Below are positions 1-6,011 of a DNA stretch of 7,255 nt, piece after piece. Where the stretch lies: the NCBI GenBank assembly GCA_007121975.1, contig SKJO01000130.1, positions 1-7,255 on the forward strand, given 5' to 3'. The position numbers and the translations under genes are program-made. The notes below the pieces were generated by a model, which was not told the origin of the DNA, made no database searches, and saw only the letters and a program-made list of their open reading frames with translations. Every line of letters begins with the position of its first letter. Within the stretch, counting starts at the first letter, position 1. The stretch is from Nitriliruptoraceae bacterium. GTDB taxonomy: Bacteria > Actinomycetota > Nitriliruptoria > Nitriliruptorales > Nitriliruptoraceae.

Positions 1-1159
1 GCAGCAGCGCGAGGTCCAGCGCCAGCGGCGCGGCCAGGATCGAGTCGCGGCACAGGAAGTCGACCTTGAGCTGCATCGGGTAGCCGAGCCAGCCGAAGAA
101 GTCGATGTTGTCCCACCCCTCCTTGTTGTCGCCGCGGGGCGGGTAGTAGTTGATCCGCACGACGTGGTGCAGGTCGCCGTACAGCTGCGGGTACATCTTG
201 GGCTGCAGGATCGTGTCGAGCACCCCGAGCTTGGAGGTCTCCTTGGTCTTGAACGACTCGGGGTCGTCGAGCACCTCGCCGTCCCGGTTGCCCAGGATGT
301 TGGTCGAGTACCACCCGTGCATCCCGAGCATCCGCGCCTTGAACATCGGCGCGAGCACGGTCTTGACCATCGTCTGGCCGGTCTTGAAGTCCTTGCCGCA
401 GATCGGCACGCCCTTGGCCGACGCGAAGTCACGCAGCACCGGGATGTCGACCGTGAGGTTGGGAGCACCGTTGGCGAAGGCAACGCCCTCGAGCAGGGCG
501 GCGTAGGCGTACATCATCGAAGGCGTGATCGAGGGGTCGTCGGCGTCGATCGCCGCCTCGAAGGCGTCGAGGTCGAGGTGGGCCGGACCCAGGTCGACGA
601 ACACCTCGGTCGACCCGCACCACACCATCACCATCCGGTCGCAGCCGTGCTGCTCACGGAAGGCGCGTAGGTCCTCGCGCACCCCGTCGAGCATGGCTCG
701 CTTCGCGCGCGAGGGCATCACGTTGGGGCCGTCGAGCTTCTTGACGTAGGCCGGGTCGAAGGCGGCCGGCATCGGGCGGATCGCCCGCAGCGACTCCCCG
801 ATGGGCTCGAGGTGGCGGGCGACGTCCAGCACCCCGGCCTTGACCGCGGACACGTAGGCGTCGTCGGGGAACGGGTCCCAGGCGCCGAAGACCACGTCGC
901 CGAGGTCGGCGAGCGGCACGAACTCGCGGATCAGGGGAGCACGGTCCTCGGTGCGCTTGCCGAGGCGGATCGTGCCGAGCTGGGTCAGCGAGCCGACCGG
1001 TTCAGCCATGCCGCGACGGATCAGCTCGACCCCGGCGATGAAGGTGGTCGCGACCGCGCCGAGCCCGACGCACACGACCCCGAGGCGACCGGAGGGCGGA
1101 GCGATCTGGGGGGTGGGCGCGGGCGGGGTGCTGCTCGCATCGGTACCGGGGGTGGTCAC
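1..1159 (-). CDS. ino1: myo-inositol-3-phosphate synthase (partial, C-terminus beyond window)
   Basis: This enzyme converts D-glucose 6-phosphate to 1D-myo-inositol 3-phosphate using tightly bound NAD+ in the cytoplasm. It is the committed step of inositol synthesis, which feeds phosphatidylinositol, mycothiol or compatible-solute pathways. The first 386 residues are visible. A glycine-rich Rossmann motif (VGLGAVATTFIAG) lies at about residues 31-43, then GSLTQLGTIRLGKRTE at 56-71, the conserved GKDFKTGQT block at 255-263, and STNILGNRDG with the following lysines (FKTKETSK) at about 285-310. The last two correspond to the substrate and catalytic lysine region of the family. The start is GTG at 1159: it is the first start codon after the in-frame TGA at 1190-1192, and GAGG lies 6 nt upstream. 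The glycine-rich motif resembles the eukaryote/Bacteroidetes-like synthases more than the mycobacterial type, which I recall as having a GVGNCASS-like motif. About 50 residues are probably missing at the left edge. It is separated from glnD by 144 nt, so it is probably an independent unit. Confidence 0.93.
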   Translation of the reverse strand, partial: MTTPGTDASSTPPAPTPQIAPPSGRLGVVCVGLGAVATTFIAGVELIRRGMAEPVGSLTQLGTIRLGKRTEDRAPLIREFVPLADLGDVVFGAWDPFPDDAYVSAVKAGVLDVARHLEPIGESLRAIRPMPAAFDPAYVKKLDGPNVMPSRAKRAMLDGVREDLRAFREQHGCDRMVMVWCGSTEVFVDLGPAHLDLDAFEAAIDADDPSITPSMMYAYAALLEGVAFANGAPNLTVDIPVLRDFASAKGVPICGKDFKTGQTMVKTVLAPMFKARMLGMHGWYSTNILGNRDGEVLDDPESFKTKETSKLGVLDTILQPKMYPQLYGDLHHVVRINYYPPRGDNKEGWDNIDFFGWLGYPMQLKVDFLCRDSILAAPLALDLALL

Positions 1160-1303
1160 GGGACGCCTCGCTGCTCGGGAACTCGACGGTCACGCCACCT
1201 CGGCGTACCGGGGGGTCGAACGCCGCTGCTCGCAACGGTCGACCCACACGCCCAGCCTACGCCCAGCCGGACGGGTCGCGTACGGCAGGGCCGTTGCGCC
1301 GGG
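1160..1303 (-). other. glnD-ino1 intergenic spacer with weak hairpin
   Basis: This 144-nt gap must hold the end of the glnD transcript and probably the ino1 promoter. The only hairpin I see close to the glnD stop is ACGGC-AGG-GCCGT (1282-1294), with a 5-bp stem and no T-tract, so it is a weak terminator candidate. No convincing -35/-10 pair was found for ino1. An 8-bp palindrome GGTCGACC sits at 1237-1244 and may be chance. Confidence 0.3.
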
Positions 1304-3973
1304 CTACAGGTCGGCCAGCGCCGCGGTCACGGCGAGCTCGAGCTCAGCGAGGTGGTCGTCGTCGAGCGGCCCGCCGTCGGCGTCCCGCAGGGTGAACGCG
1401 TCGAGCACCTCGTGGCCCAGGGTCTGCACCCGCGCGACGACGATGTCGAGTTCCAGCTCTGCCAGCGCGGTCGCGATCGCGTACAGCACCCCGATGCGGT
1501 CCAGGGTGTGCACCTCCACGACCGTGGCGCGCCCGCCCGCATCGGGCTGGGAGGTCACCGAGGTCTGGACCTCCGGCAGCCGCGACAGCCGGTGCTGCTC
1601 GGTGCGGGCCTTGCGCGCCACCCGGGCACGCACCGCGAGCCGGCCGGCGGCCGCCTCGGCGAGGTCACCCTCGACCCGCGCCCACCACGAGCCGCCGGTG
1701 CCCTCGGGCGGGTGGACCTTGAAGGTGTCCACGGCCAGGCCATCGCTGCGCGTGAAGGCGTCCGCGCCGACGATCGACCCGCCGTGCAGGGCCACGACCC
1801 CGGCGACCTTGGCGAACCAGCCCGGGTGATCCCGAGCCACGACGTCGAGTTCGTCGGCATCCGAGGGCCGCTCGGCGCCCGGAAGGTCGTCCTCGTCGCC
1901 GCTGCGGGTCACCCGGGTGCGGACCTCGGCGGGCCCCGGCGGGCTGGCCGTCATGAGGGTGTGGCGGACCACCGCGCGAGGCGACACCGCCGCGGCATAG
2001 CGCGAGGGCAGCAGCGCGAGGTGGCCACGCACCGCGTCGGCACTCGAGCCGAGCTCGGCGGCGAGCTGCTGGGCGGCGGTCGCGGTCGCGACGGCTCCGT
2101 CCGCGACCTCGTCGGGATGGCGTTCATCGAGCACGGCTCTGACCTTCGTGACCAGGCTGTCGAGCAGCGAGGCGGTCCAGGTCGACCAGGCGGTCGGCCC
2201 GGTGGCCCGGCCGTCGGCGACGGCCAGCAGGTGCAGGCAGGCCAGGGTCTGGCGATCGCCGACCTCGGCTGCGAGCTCCCGCGCCAGCGCCGGGTCGGTG
2301 ATGTCGCGGCGGCGGGCGGCGTCGGGCAGCAGCAGGTGCAGCGCGACCAGCCGGCCGACGAGCTCGACGCTGTCCGGTCGTGCGCCGAGTCGCTCGGCCA
2401 TGGCCCGGGCCAACGGTACCCCGGTCTGGCTGTGGGGTTCGCCCAGCGCCTTGCCGACATCGTGCAGCAGCACGCCGAGCAGCAGGCCCTCGCGGTCCTC
2501 GACCTCCTCCAGCGTGGTCGCTGCCCACGCCTCGCGACGCACCACCTCACCGAGCTCGGCGGCGGCGTGCCAGGCGTGACGATCGAGGGCGTAGCGGTGG
2601 AAGGGATTGCGCTGGGGGCGGCCGCGCAGCCGCTCCCACTCGGGCAGCACGGCGGTGAGCATCCCGACATCGTCGAGCTCGGCCAGCGCGGGCAGTGCGA
2701 TCCGACCGAGCCAGAGCACGCCGAGCAGGCGCTGCCGCAGGCCGTCGTCGAGCTTCCACCGGGTCGACGCCAGCTCGCTGTGATTGCGTAGCCGGGTGGC
2801 GCTGGTGCGATCCAGGATGGCGCCGGTGCCCGTCAGCACCTCGAGCAGCCGCACCGGCAGGTCCGGGGCATCGAGGGTCTCCTCGTCGGGGACCCGCAGG
2901 ACCCCGTCGACGAGGTCGAACCCGTCGACCTGCTGCTCGCTGGGTCGGGTTCGACGACGCCGCCCGCGGCGCAGGTCGGCGTCGATCAGCCGCCAGGCGC
3001 GGCGATGAACGTGGTCGATGGTGCGGGCGGCGAGGTACAACTCACGCAGCAGCCGGTGCGGGGCCAGCTCGTGTGGGCTGACATCCTCGTAGCCGAGCCG
3101 GGTGGCGACCCGGTCCTGCAGGTCGAGGCGCAGCACCTCGTTCTTGGCGCCCCCCGACAGCGCACCGCCGGTCACCGCCTGCTCGGCGGCGTCGAGGTGC
3201 AGCGCGACCCGCGCGGCCAGCAGCGAGGACTCGGCGGCGACCAGCCGGGGACGGTCCGAGGCGCCGAGGTAGCCCGCAGCGACCAGCGGGTCGAGTCCGG
3301 TGGTGCCCACGAGCGCACCGGCCGCCCACCGCAGCGACTGGACGTCACGCAGCCCACCCGCCCCACTCTTGAGGTCGGGATCGATGCGCTCCGCGGCGTC
3401 ACCGGCGCGAACGCGCCGGTCGCGGTCGGCGTCGCGCAGGGCTTCGAGCAGCCGCTGCGGACGGCGCCGGAGCCGGCGCAGGCACTCCCCACGGACCTGT
3501 TTGGCCAGCGCCACGTCACCGGCCACGGTGCGCAGATCCATCGTCGCGGTCGCGGTGTCGAGGTCGTCGACGGCGCCGATCGCCTCCTTGCGCGACCGCA
3601 CGGCGTAGCCCACCGTCAACCCGGCGTCCCACAGGGGATACACGATACGACGGACCGCCGCCTCCAGGTCCGAGGAACTCCAGCCCTCGTGGACGAGCAG
3701 CAGGTCGATGTCGGAGGCGGGCGCGAGATCCTCGCGCCCGTACCCACCCACGGCGGCGACGGCCAGGCGCCCGGGACCGATGGCCGGCGCCGACAGGGCG
3801 GCGATGGCCTCGTCGACCCGCAGGCTCCAGGCCCGGCACCAGTCCCGCCCGGGAGCGGGGCCGTCCTCACGCAGCCGGGATCCGGCCGCGACGAGGTTGG
3901 CGACGATGTCGGCGACGGGCAGGGGGCCCCCACCAGGGGCGGGGGCGGGCACGGCGGCCGTGTTCGGGTCCAT
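1304..3973 (-). CDS. glnD: [protein-PII] nucleotidyltransferase / nucleotidyl-removing enzyme GlnD
   Basis: GlnD is the bifunctional glutamine sensor that adds a nucleotide to the T-loop tyrosine of PII when glutamine is low and removes it when glutamine is high. It has 889 residues, close to the 890 of E. coli GlnD. The nucleotidyltransferase motif is GGYGRED (76-82) with metal-binding Asp88 and Asp90 in SDIDLLLVH. The GlnD-specific block LKSGAGGLRDVQ lies at 201-212. The HD hydrolase domain shows His466, His504-Asp505 (HDVGK), His546 and Asp587 (ADGRATGP). Two C-terminal ACT domains lie at about 711-781 and 817-889. All catalytic residues are intact. In studied Actinobacteria (Corynebacterium, Streptomyces) the homologue adenylylates rather than uridylylates PII, so the nucleotide used here cannot be told from sequence. 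The ATG at 3973 has GGAGG (plus-strand 3979-3983) 5 nt upstream. The gene starts 20 nt after the glnB stop, so the two genes form an operon. It ends with TAG at 1304-1306. Confidence 0.96.
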   Translation of the reverse strand: MDPNTAAVPAPAPGGGPLPVADIVANLVAAGSRLREDGPAPGRDWCRAWSLRVDEAIAALSAPAIGPGRLAVAAVGGYGREDLAPASDIDLLLVHEGWSSSDLEAAVRRIVYPLWDAGLTVGYAVRSRKEAIGAVDDLDTATATMDLRTVAGDVALAKQVRGECLRRLRRRPQRLLEALRDADRDRRVRAGDAAERIDPDLKSGAGGLRDVQSLRWAAGALVGTTGLDPLVAAGYLGASDRPRLVAAESSLLAARVALHLDAAEQAVTGGALSGGAKNEVLRLDLQDRVATRLGYEDVSPHELAPHRLLRELYLAARTIDHVHRRAWRLIDADLRRGRRRRTRPSEQQVDGFDLVDGVLRVPDEETLDAPDLPVRLLEVLTGTGAILDRTSATRLRNHSELASTRWKLDDGLRQRLLGVLWLGRIALPALAELDDVGMLTAVLPEWERLRGRPQRNPFHRYALDRHAWHAAAELGEVVRREAWAATTLEEVEDREGLLLGVLLHDVGKALGEPHSQTGVPLARAMAERLGARPDSVELVGRLVALHLLLPDAARRRDITDPALARELAAEVGDRQTLACLHLLAVADGRATGPTAWSTWTASLLDSLVTKVRAVLDERHPDEVADGAVATATAAQQLAAELGSSADAVRGHLALLPSRYAAAVSPRAVVRHTLMTASPPGPAEVRTRVTRSGDEDDLPGAERPSDADELDVVARDHPGWFAKVAGVVALHGGSIVGADAFTRSDGLAVDTFKVHPPEGTGGSWWARVEGDLAEAAAGRLAVRARVARKARTEQHRLSRLPEVQTSVTSQPDAGGRATVVEVHTLDRIGVLYAIATALAELELDIVVARVQTLGHEVLDAFTLRDADGGPLDDDHLAELELAVTAALADL

Positions 3974-3978
3974 GCCCG

Positions 3979-3983
3979 CCTCC
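3979..3983 (-). promoter_or_regulatory. Shine-Dalgarno of glnD
   Basis: GGAGG on the minus strand lies 5 nt before the ATG at 3973 and inside the 20-nt glnB-glnD gap. It fixes the glnD start and supports separate initiation within a shared mRNA. Confidence 0.8.
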
Positions 3984-3993
3984 GCTGCTGGGT

Positions 3994-4332
3994 TCAGAGC
4001 GCGTCGCCGTTCTCTTCGCCGGTGCGGATGCGCACGATGCGCTCGACGGAGGTCACGAAGACCTTGCCGTCTCCGACCTGGCCGGAACGGGCGTGCTTGA
4101 CGACGGCGTCCACGACGTCGCCGGCCTGGGTGTCGGCGGCGAGGATCTCGAGCTTGACCTTGGGCACGAATTCCACGGAGTACTCCGCGCCACGGTAGAT
4201 CTCGGTGTGGCCGCGCTGCCGGCCGTAGCCGCGCACTTCCGACACGGTCAGGCCCTGGATGCCAAGCTCCTGCAGGGCCTCCTTGACCTCATCCAGCTTG
4301 TGGGGCTTCACGATGGCCGTGACGAGCTTCAC
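3994..4332 (-). CDS. glnB: PII nitrogen signalling protein (GlnB/GlnK family)
   Basis: PII is a small trimeric cytoplasmic signal protein that binds ATP/ADP and 2-oxoglutarate and controls ammonium uptake and assimilation by contacting target proteins through its T-loop. With the GTG start at 4332 it is exactly 112 residues, the canonical length. The PII signature YRGAEY lies at 46-51 and ends in Tyr51, the residue modified by GlnD. Lys58 of the T-loop and Gln39 (RGYGRQRG) are present. The nucleotide-binding B-loop is SGQVGDGKVFV (83-93) with Lys90, and Arg101 and Arg103 lie in the C-loop. An upstream in-frame TTG at 4368 would add 12 residues not found in the family. The GTG has a perfect AGGAGG 5 nt upstream, so the short form is preferred. 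It is followed 20 nt later by glnD. The 141-nt leader holds a GlnR-like operator. No amtB is adjacent, so the glnB versus glnK label is a convention here. Confidence 0.96.
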   Translation of the reverse strand: MKLVTAIVKPHKLDEVKEALQELGIQGLTVSEVRGYGRQRGHTEIYRGAEYSVEFVPKVKLEILAADTQAGDVVDAVVKHARSGQVGDGKVFVTSVERIVRIRTGEENGDAL

Positions 4333-4337
4333 GACGT

Positions 4338-4343
4338 CCTCCT
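4338..4343 (-). promoter_or_regulatory. Shine-Dalgarno deciding the glnB start
   Basis: AGGAGG on the minus strand is 5 nt upstream of GTG 4332. It selects the 112-residue PII over the longer in-frame TTG start at 4368. Confidence 0.85.
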
Positions 4344-4379
4344 GTAGCGGCTCGGCGTCGGTGGCCAAGGTGGTCAGTC

Positions 4380-4413
4380 ACCGCGCGCGGTCAGTGGGGC
4401 CGGGACCGGCCTC
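4380..4413 (-). repeat. palindrome and small hairpin in the glnB leader
   Basis: The leader between the FIST gene and glnB holds a 12-nt perfect palindrome ACCGCGCGCGGT (4380-4391). Beside it is a hairpin of five pairs, GGCCG/CGGCC with a 4-nt loop (4398-4411). GGTCAGT is also repeated directly at 4372-4378 and 4389-4395. These could shape the 5' UTR or form a regulator site. In DNA this rich in GC, chance is a real alternative. Confidence 0.35.
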
Positions 4414-4439
4414 CGATGCCCGAAGCGTCGCGGGCCGTG

Positions 4440-4477
4440 GTGTCCCGGTGGTGTCCGGATCGTTTCTTCGCTGTTAC
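4440..4477 (-). promoter_or_regulatory. GlnR-type operator upstream of glnB-glnD
   Basis: Read on the minus strand, four 5-bp half-sites occur with exactly 6 bp between each: GTAAC (4473-4477), GAAAC (4462-4466), GACAC (4451-4455) and GACAC (4440-4444). The published actinobacterial GlnR box is GTnAC-n6-GAAAC repeated twice. The first pair matches it completely and the second pair is degenerate (GACAC for GTnAC, GACAC for GAAAC). The 11-bp period fits an OmpR-family dimer binding one DNA face. The site overlaps the TAA stop of the FIST gene (4474-4476), lies about 110-145 bp before the PII start, and implies a nitrogen-responsive promoter inside the leader. I could not pick a convincing -10/-35 pair downstream. 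Confidence 0.6.
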
Positions 4478-5631
4478 GCGCCCCGGCGGTCGCCGAACAC
4501 CGCCAGCGACGCGGTGAATCCATGCACGTAGGACCGGCGACCCACCGGTCCGACCTCCCCGGCACAGAACGCCCCCGCGACCGGAACCCCGAGGCGGGAC
4601 TCGACCACGGACACGTCATGGTCCCGGCGGCCGAACAGGCGCTGTCCGCGGCCGTTGCAGCTGAACAGCAGGCCCCCCGCAGCGGGACCCACGTCCGCGA
4701 GCCGTTCGACGAGGTCGGTGTGGGCCGAGTTGGCATCGCGCACCTGGAACTGCACGGTGCGTCCGACCCGGGCGAGGTCCCCGATGGTCAGGGAGCCCTG
4801 CTCGGGGTCGACCCCGAGCAGGCCGCGGACCACGAAGTCGCCGGTGTCGTAGTCGTCGCGGACCTCGTCGGCCACCATGCCCACGTGCAGGCCCCCGCGC
4901 TGCAGCAGCAGGCGGTCGGTCTCGTCGGCCTCGGCGAGTACCGCGCGCAACCGGTCGAGTGCGGGCTCGCCGCCGAGCGTCAGGATGCGGTTGCGCTCCC
5001 CGGCGGTGATGGTCAGGGGCTCGCCGACCGGACGGCAGCCCTGCGAGACAACCGGCGCCACCTCGGCGTCGCGCAGCACGACGCCCACCGCACCGTCCTC
5101 GTGCACGCGGTCGTCGAGCAGCAGCCGCGATCGGCCGGCGCCACCCGACACCATCCCTCCGACGGTGAGGTGGCCGGGACGCTGATCGCCGAGCCGACCG
5201 AGCACCTCGGGCATCGGGTAGGAGTAGGGATCGGCGAGCACCAGCGCGAGGTCGCCGGGCCGCGTGTCGGGCCAGCCGGCCACCGCCAGCCCGCCCTCCG
5301 GGGGGCGTACCGACCAGGTCCGGAACGGCTCGAGGTGGCTGCCCGGCAGCCGCGCGGTCCAGACCACCACCGCACTGCCGTCCTCGACCTCCTCGCCGGG
5401 ACCGATGACGCCCTGCGCGATCGCGCCGAGCAGCACCTGGGGCTCGAGGCGGGCCTCCACGGCCGCGAGCAGGTCCCCGGCAGCGTCGGCGTGGTCGGGG
5501 GTGGCAAGAACCACGGCGAGCTGGGCACCGGCCACCTCGGCGGCGGCGAGGGCGACGCCCGCCGCATCCGCAGCCTCGGCGGCGGCGAGTCCGGCCTCCG
5601 GGGTGCGGGACAGCGCGGCGGCACTACGCAC
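4474..5631 (-). CDS. FIST-domain (FIST_N/FIST_C) putative small-ligand sensory protein
   Basis: This is a soluble two-domain FIST protein. The family is predicted to bind small ligands, possibly amino acids, and is often found in signal transduction, but the ligand here is unknown. With the start at 5631 it is 385 residues. An N-terminal FIST region begins with RSAAALS and continues through GGMVSGGAGRSRLLL (about 158-172). The FIST_C region ends with the diagnostic LLFSCNGRGQRLFG (about 321-334), PVAGAFCAGEVGPVG (350-364) and HGFTASLAVFG (370-380). No signal peptide, membrane span or output domain is visible, so any signal must pass to a partner protein. The frame stays open to a GTG at 5772 (432 residues). 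I prefer GTG 5631 because AAGGAG lies 7 nt upstream and the upstream 47 codons are low-complexity Arg/Ala/Pro/Gly-rich sequence; TTG 5634 is also possible. It ends with TAA at 4474-4476, 141 nt before glnB. Confidence 0.88.
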   Translation of the reverse strand: MRSAAALSRTPEAGLAAAEAADAAGVALAAAEVAGAQLAVVLATPDHADAAGDLLAAVEARLEPQVLLGAIAQGVIGPGEEVEDGSAVVVWTARLPGSHLEPFRTWSVRPPEGGLAVAGWPDTRPGDLALVLADPYSYPMPEVLGRLGDQRPGHLTVGGMVSGGAGRSRLLLDDRVHEDGAVGVVLRDAEVAPVVSQGCRPVGEPLTITAGERNRILTLGGEPALDRLRAVLAEADETDRLLLQRGGLHVGMVADEVRDDYDTGDFVVRGLLGVDPEQGSLTIGDLARVGRTVQFQVRDANSAHTDLVERLADVGPAAGGLLFSCNGRGQRLFGRRDHDVSVVESRLGVPVAGAFCAGEVGPVGRRSYVHGFTASLAVFGDRRGA

Positions 5632-5638
5632 CAACTCG

Positions 5639-5644
5639 CTCCTT
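5639..5644 (-). promoter_or_regulatory. Shine-Dalgarno deciding the FIST gene start
   Basis: AAGGAG on the minus strand sits 7 nt upstream of GTG 5631 (4 nt from TTG 5634). It lies inside the longer open frame that reaches back to 5772, and so argues for the shorter protein. A possible -10 (TACGCT, 5658-5663) just upstream would give a leader of about 20 nt, but it has no good -35. Confidence 0.65.
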
Positions 5645-5751
5645 GTCGGGGGGGCCAAGCGTAGGCGTCCCGGCGACCGATCGGGCAGGCCCAGGGCGGC
5701 CGGCGAACGAGCAGCACCCCCACCCACCTGCACCGATGTTCTCTCTCCGGA

Positions 5752-5790
5752 CTGGACGCGCGTGCGACGCACGAACCTGGACGCAACCTG
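5752..5790. repeat. tandem and inverted repeats, possible operator
   Basis: A 13-bp palindrome CGTGCGACGCACG (5761-5773) is flanked by direct copies of CTGGACGC (5752-5759 and 5777-5784). Next to it AACCTG is repeated at exactly 11 bp (5774-5779 and 5785-5790). The cluster lies between the FIST start and the plus-strand promoter, where a regulator of either could bind. Direct repeats with an 11-bp period suit an OmpR-family regulator, but the motif does not match a box I can name with confidence. Confidence 0.35.
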
Positions 5791-5809
5791 CGCTCATGGG
5801 TCGCCGACG

Positions 5810-5838
5810 TTGACAATCCCGTCATGTTGCGCCACTAT
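5810..5838 (+). promoter_or_regulatory. sigma-70-type promoter for a plus-strand RNA
   Basis: A perfect TTGACA -35 (5810-5815) is followed after 17 bp by CACTAT (5833-5838). The latter keeps the important A2 and T6 of the -10 but matches only 3 of 6 positions. The predicted start, 6-7 nt further on (about 5844-5845), falls exactly at the foot of the first hairpin of the candidate RNA. The local AT-richness around 5810-5839 stands out in this GC-rich window. No plus-strand gene follows. Confidence 0.5.
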
Positions 5839-5844
5839 GCGGAC

Positions 5845-5983
5845 ACGCGCCGATCAACGTCCGACGCCCCATCGGACCGGCGCGTCGGTGGGACCTCAGG
5901 GTCCCGCCTGCCGGTCGACGCCGTGCCCCGCGCGTCCCGGCTTCGGACCCCCGACTCGCCCCAGTCGGGGGTCCACCTCTTTT
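5845..5983 (+). ncRNA. candidate small RNA, about 140 nt, three hairpins
   Basis: A promoter-to-terminator unit runs opposite to all the genes here. Hairpin 1 pairs ACGCGCCG (5845-5852) and GTCCGA (5859-5864) with the continuous 14 nt at 5872-5885. That gives 14 pairs with a 6-nt bulge ATCAAC and a C-rich loop CGCCCCA (5865-5871). Hairpin 2 has 9 pairs (5887-5895 with 5900-5908, one G-T wobble) and the tetraloop TCAG. A 36-nt stretch follows, then hairpin 3, the intrinsic terminator (5945-5974) with loop CGCCCC. The same CGCCCCA string thus occupies the loop of hairpin 1 and the loop plus first stem base of the terminator. This recalls actinobacterial sRNAs with C-rich loops (6C/B11), though the six-C loops of that family are absent. 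I see no SRP, tmRNA, 6S or T-box core motif. Existence is inferred from sequence only, and the function is unknown. Confidence 0.5.
5945..5983 (+). terminator. intrinsic terminator of the plus-strand RNA
   Basis: A perfect 12-bp stem, GGACCCCCGACT (5945-5956) with AGTCGGGGGTCC (5963-5974), closes a 6-nt loop CGCCCC and is followed by ACCTCTTTT on the plus strand. The T-tract is on the plus side only. On the minus strand the hairpin is followed by CCGAAGCCGGG, so it is oriented against the neighbouring genes. Confidence 0.75.
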
Positions 5984-6011
5984 CCGGGAGATTCGGCCCC
6001 GATACCGCCGC

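Noticed and set aside
812..2791. 659-residue open frame on the plus strand antisense to ino1 and glnD
   Set aside because: It is a GC-rich shadow of the clearly real minus-strand genes. It shows no domain motifs, is rich in Gly/Arg/His/Gln, and has no ribosome site.
3005..4198. 397-residue plus-strand open frame opposite glnD and glnB
   Set aside because: The opposite strand encodes intact GlnD and PII motifs residue by residue. The plus frame resembles no family and arises from codon-position GC bias.
4333..4368. TTG start at 4368 giving PII 12 extra residues
   Set aside because: PII proteins of this family are 112 residues starting M/V-K-L, and AGGAGG is placed for GTG 4332.
4522..5664. 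380-residue plus-strand open frame opposite the FIST gene
   Set aside because: It is a shadow frame; the minus strand holds the diagnostic FIST_C motifs and a good ribosome site.
5887..5983. T-box or other riboswitch in the 5890 region
   Set aside because: GGTGGGACC slightly recalls a T-box antiterminator, but the conserved GGUGGNACCGCG core is missing and no gene lies downstream on the plus strand.
5845..5983. SRP (4.5S) RNA, tmRNA or tRNA identity for the plus-strand RNA
   Set aside because: There is no GGAAGGAAGC-type SRP core, no tmRNA ends, and no T-arm GGTTCRANNCC or CCA-proximal cloverleaf can be drawn.
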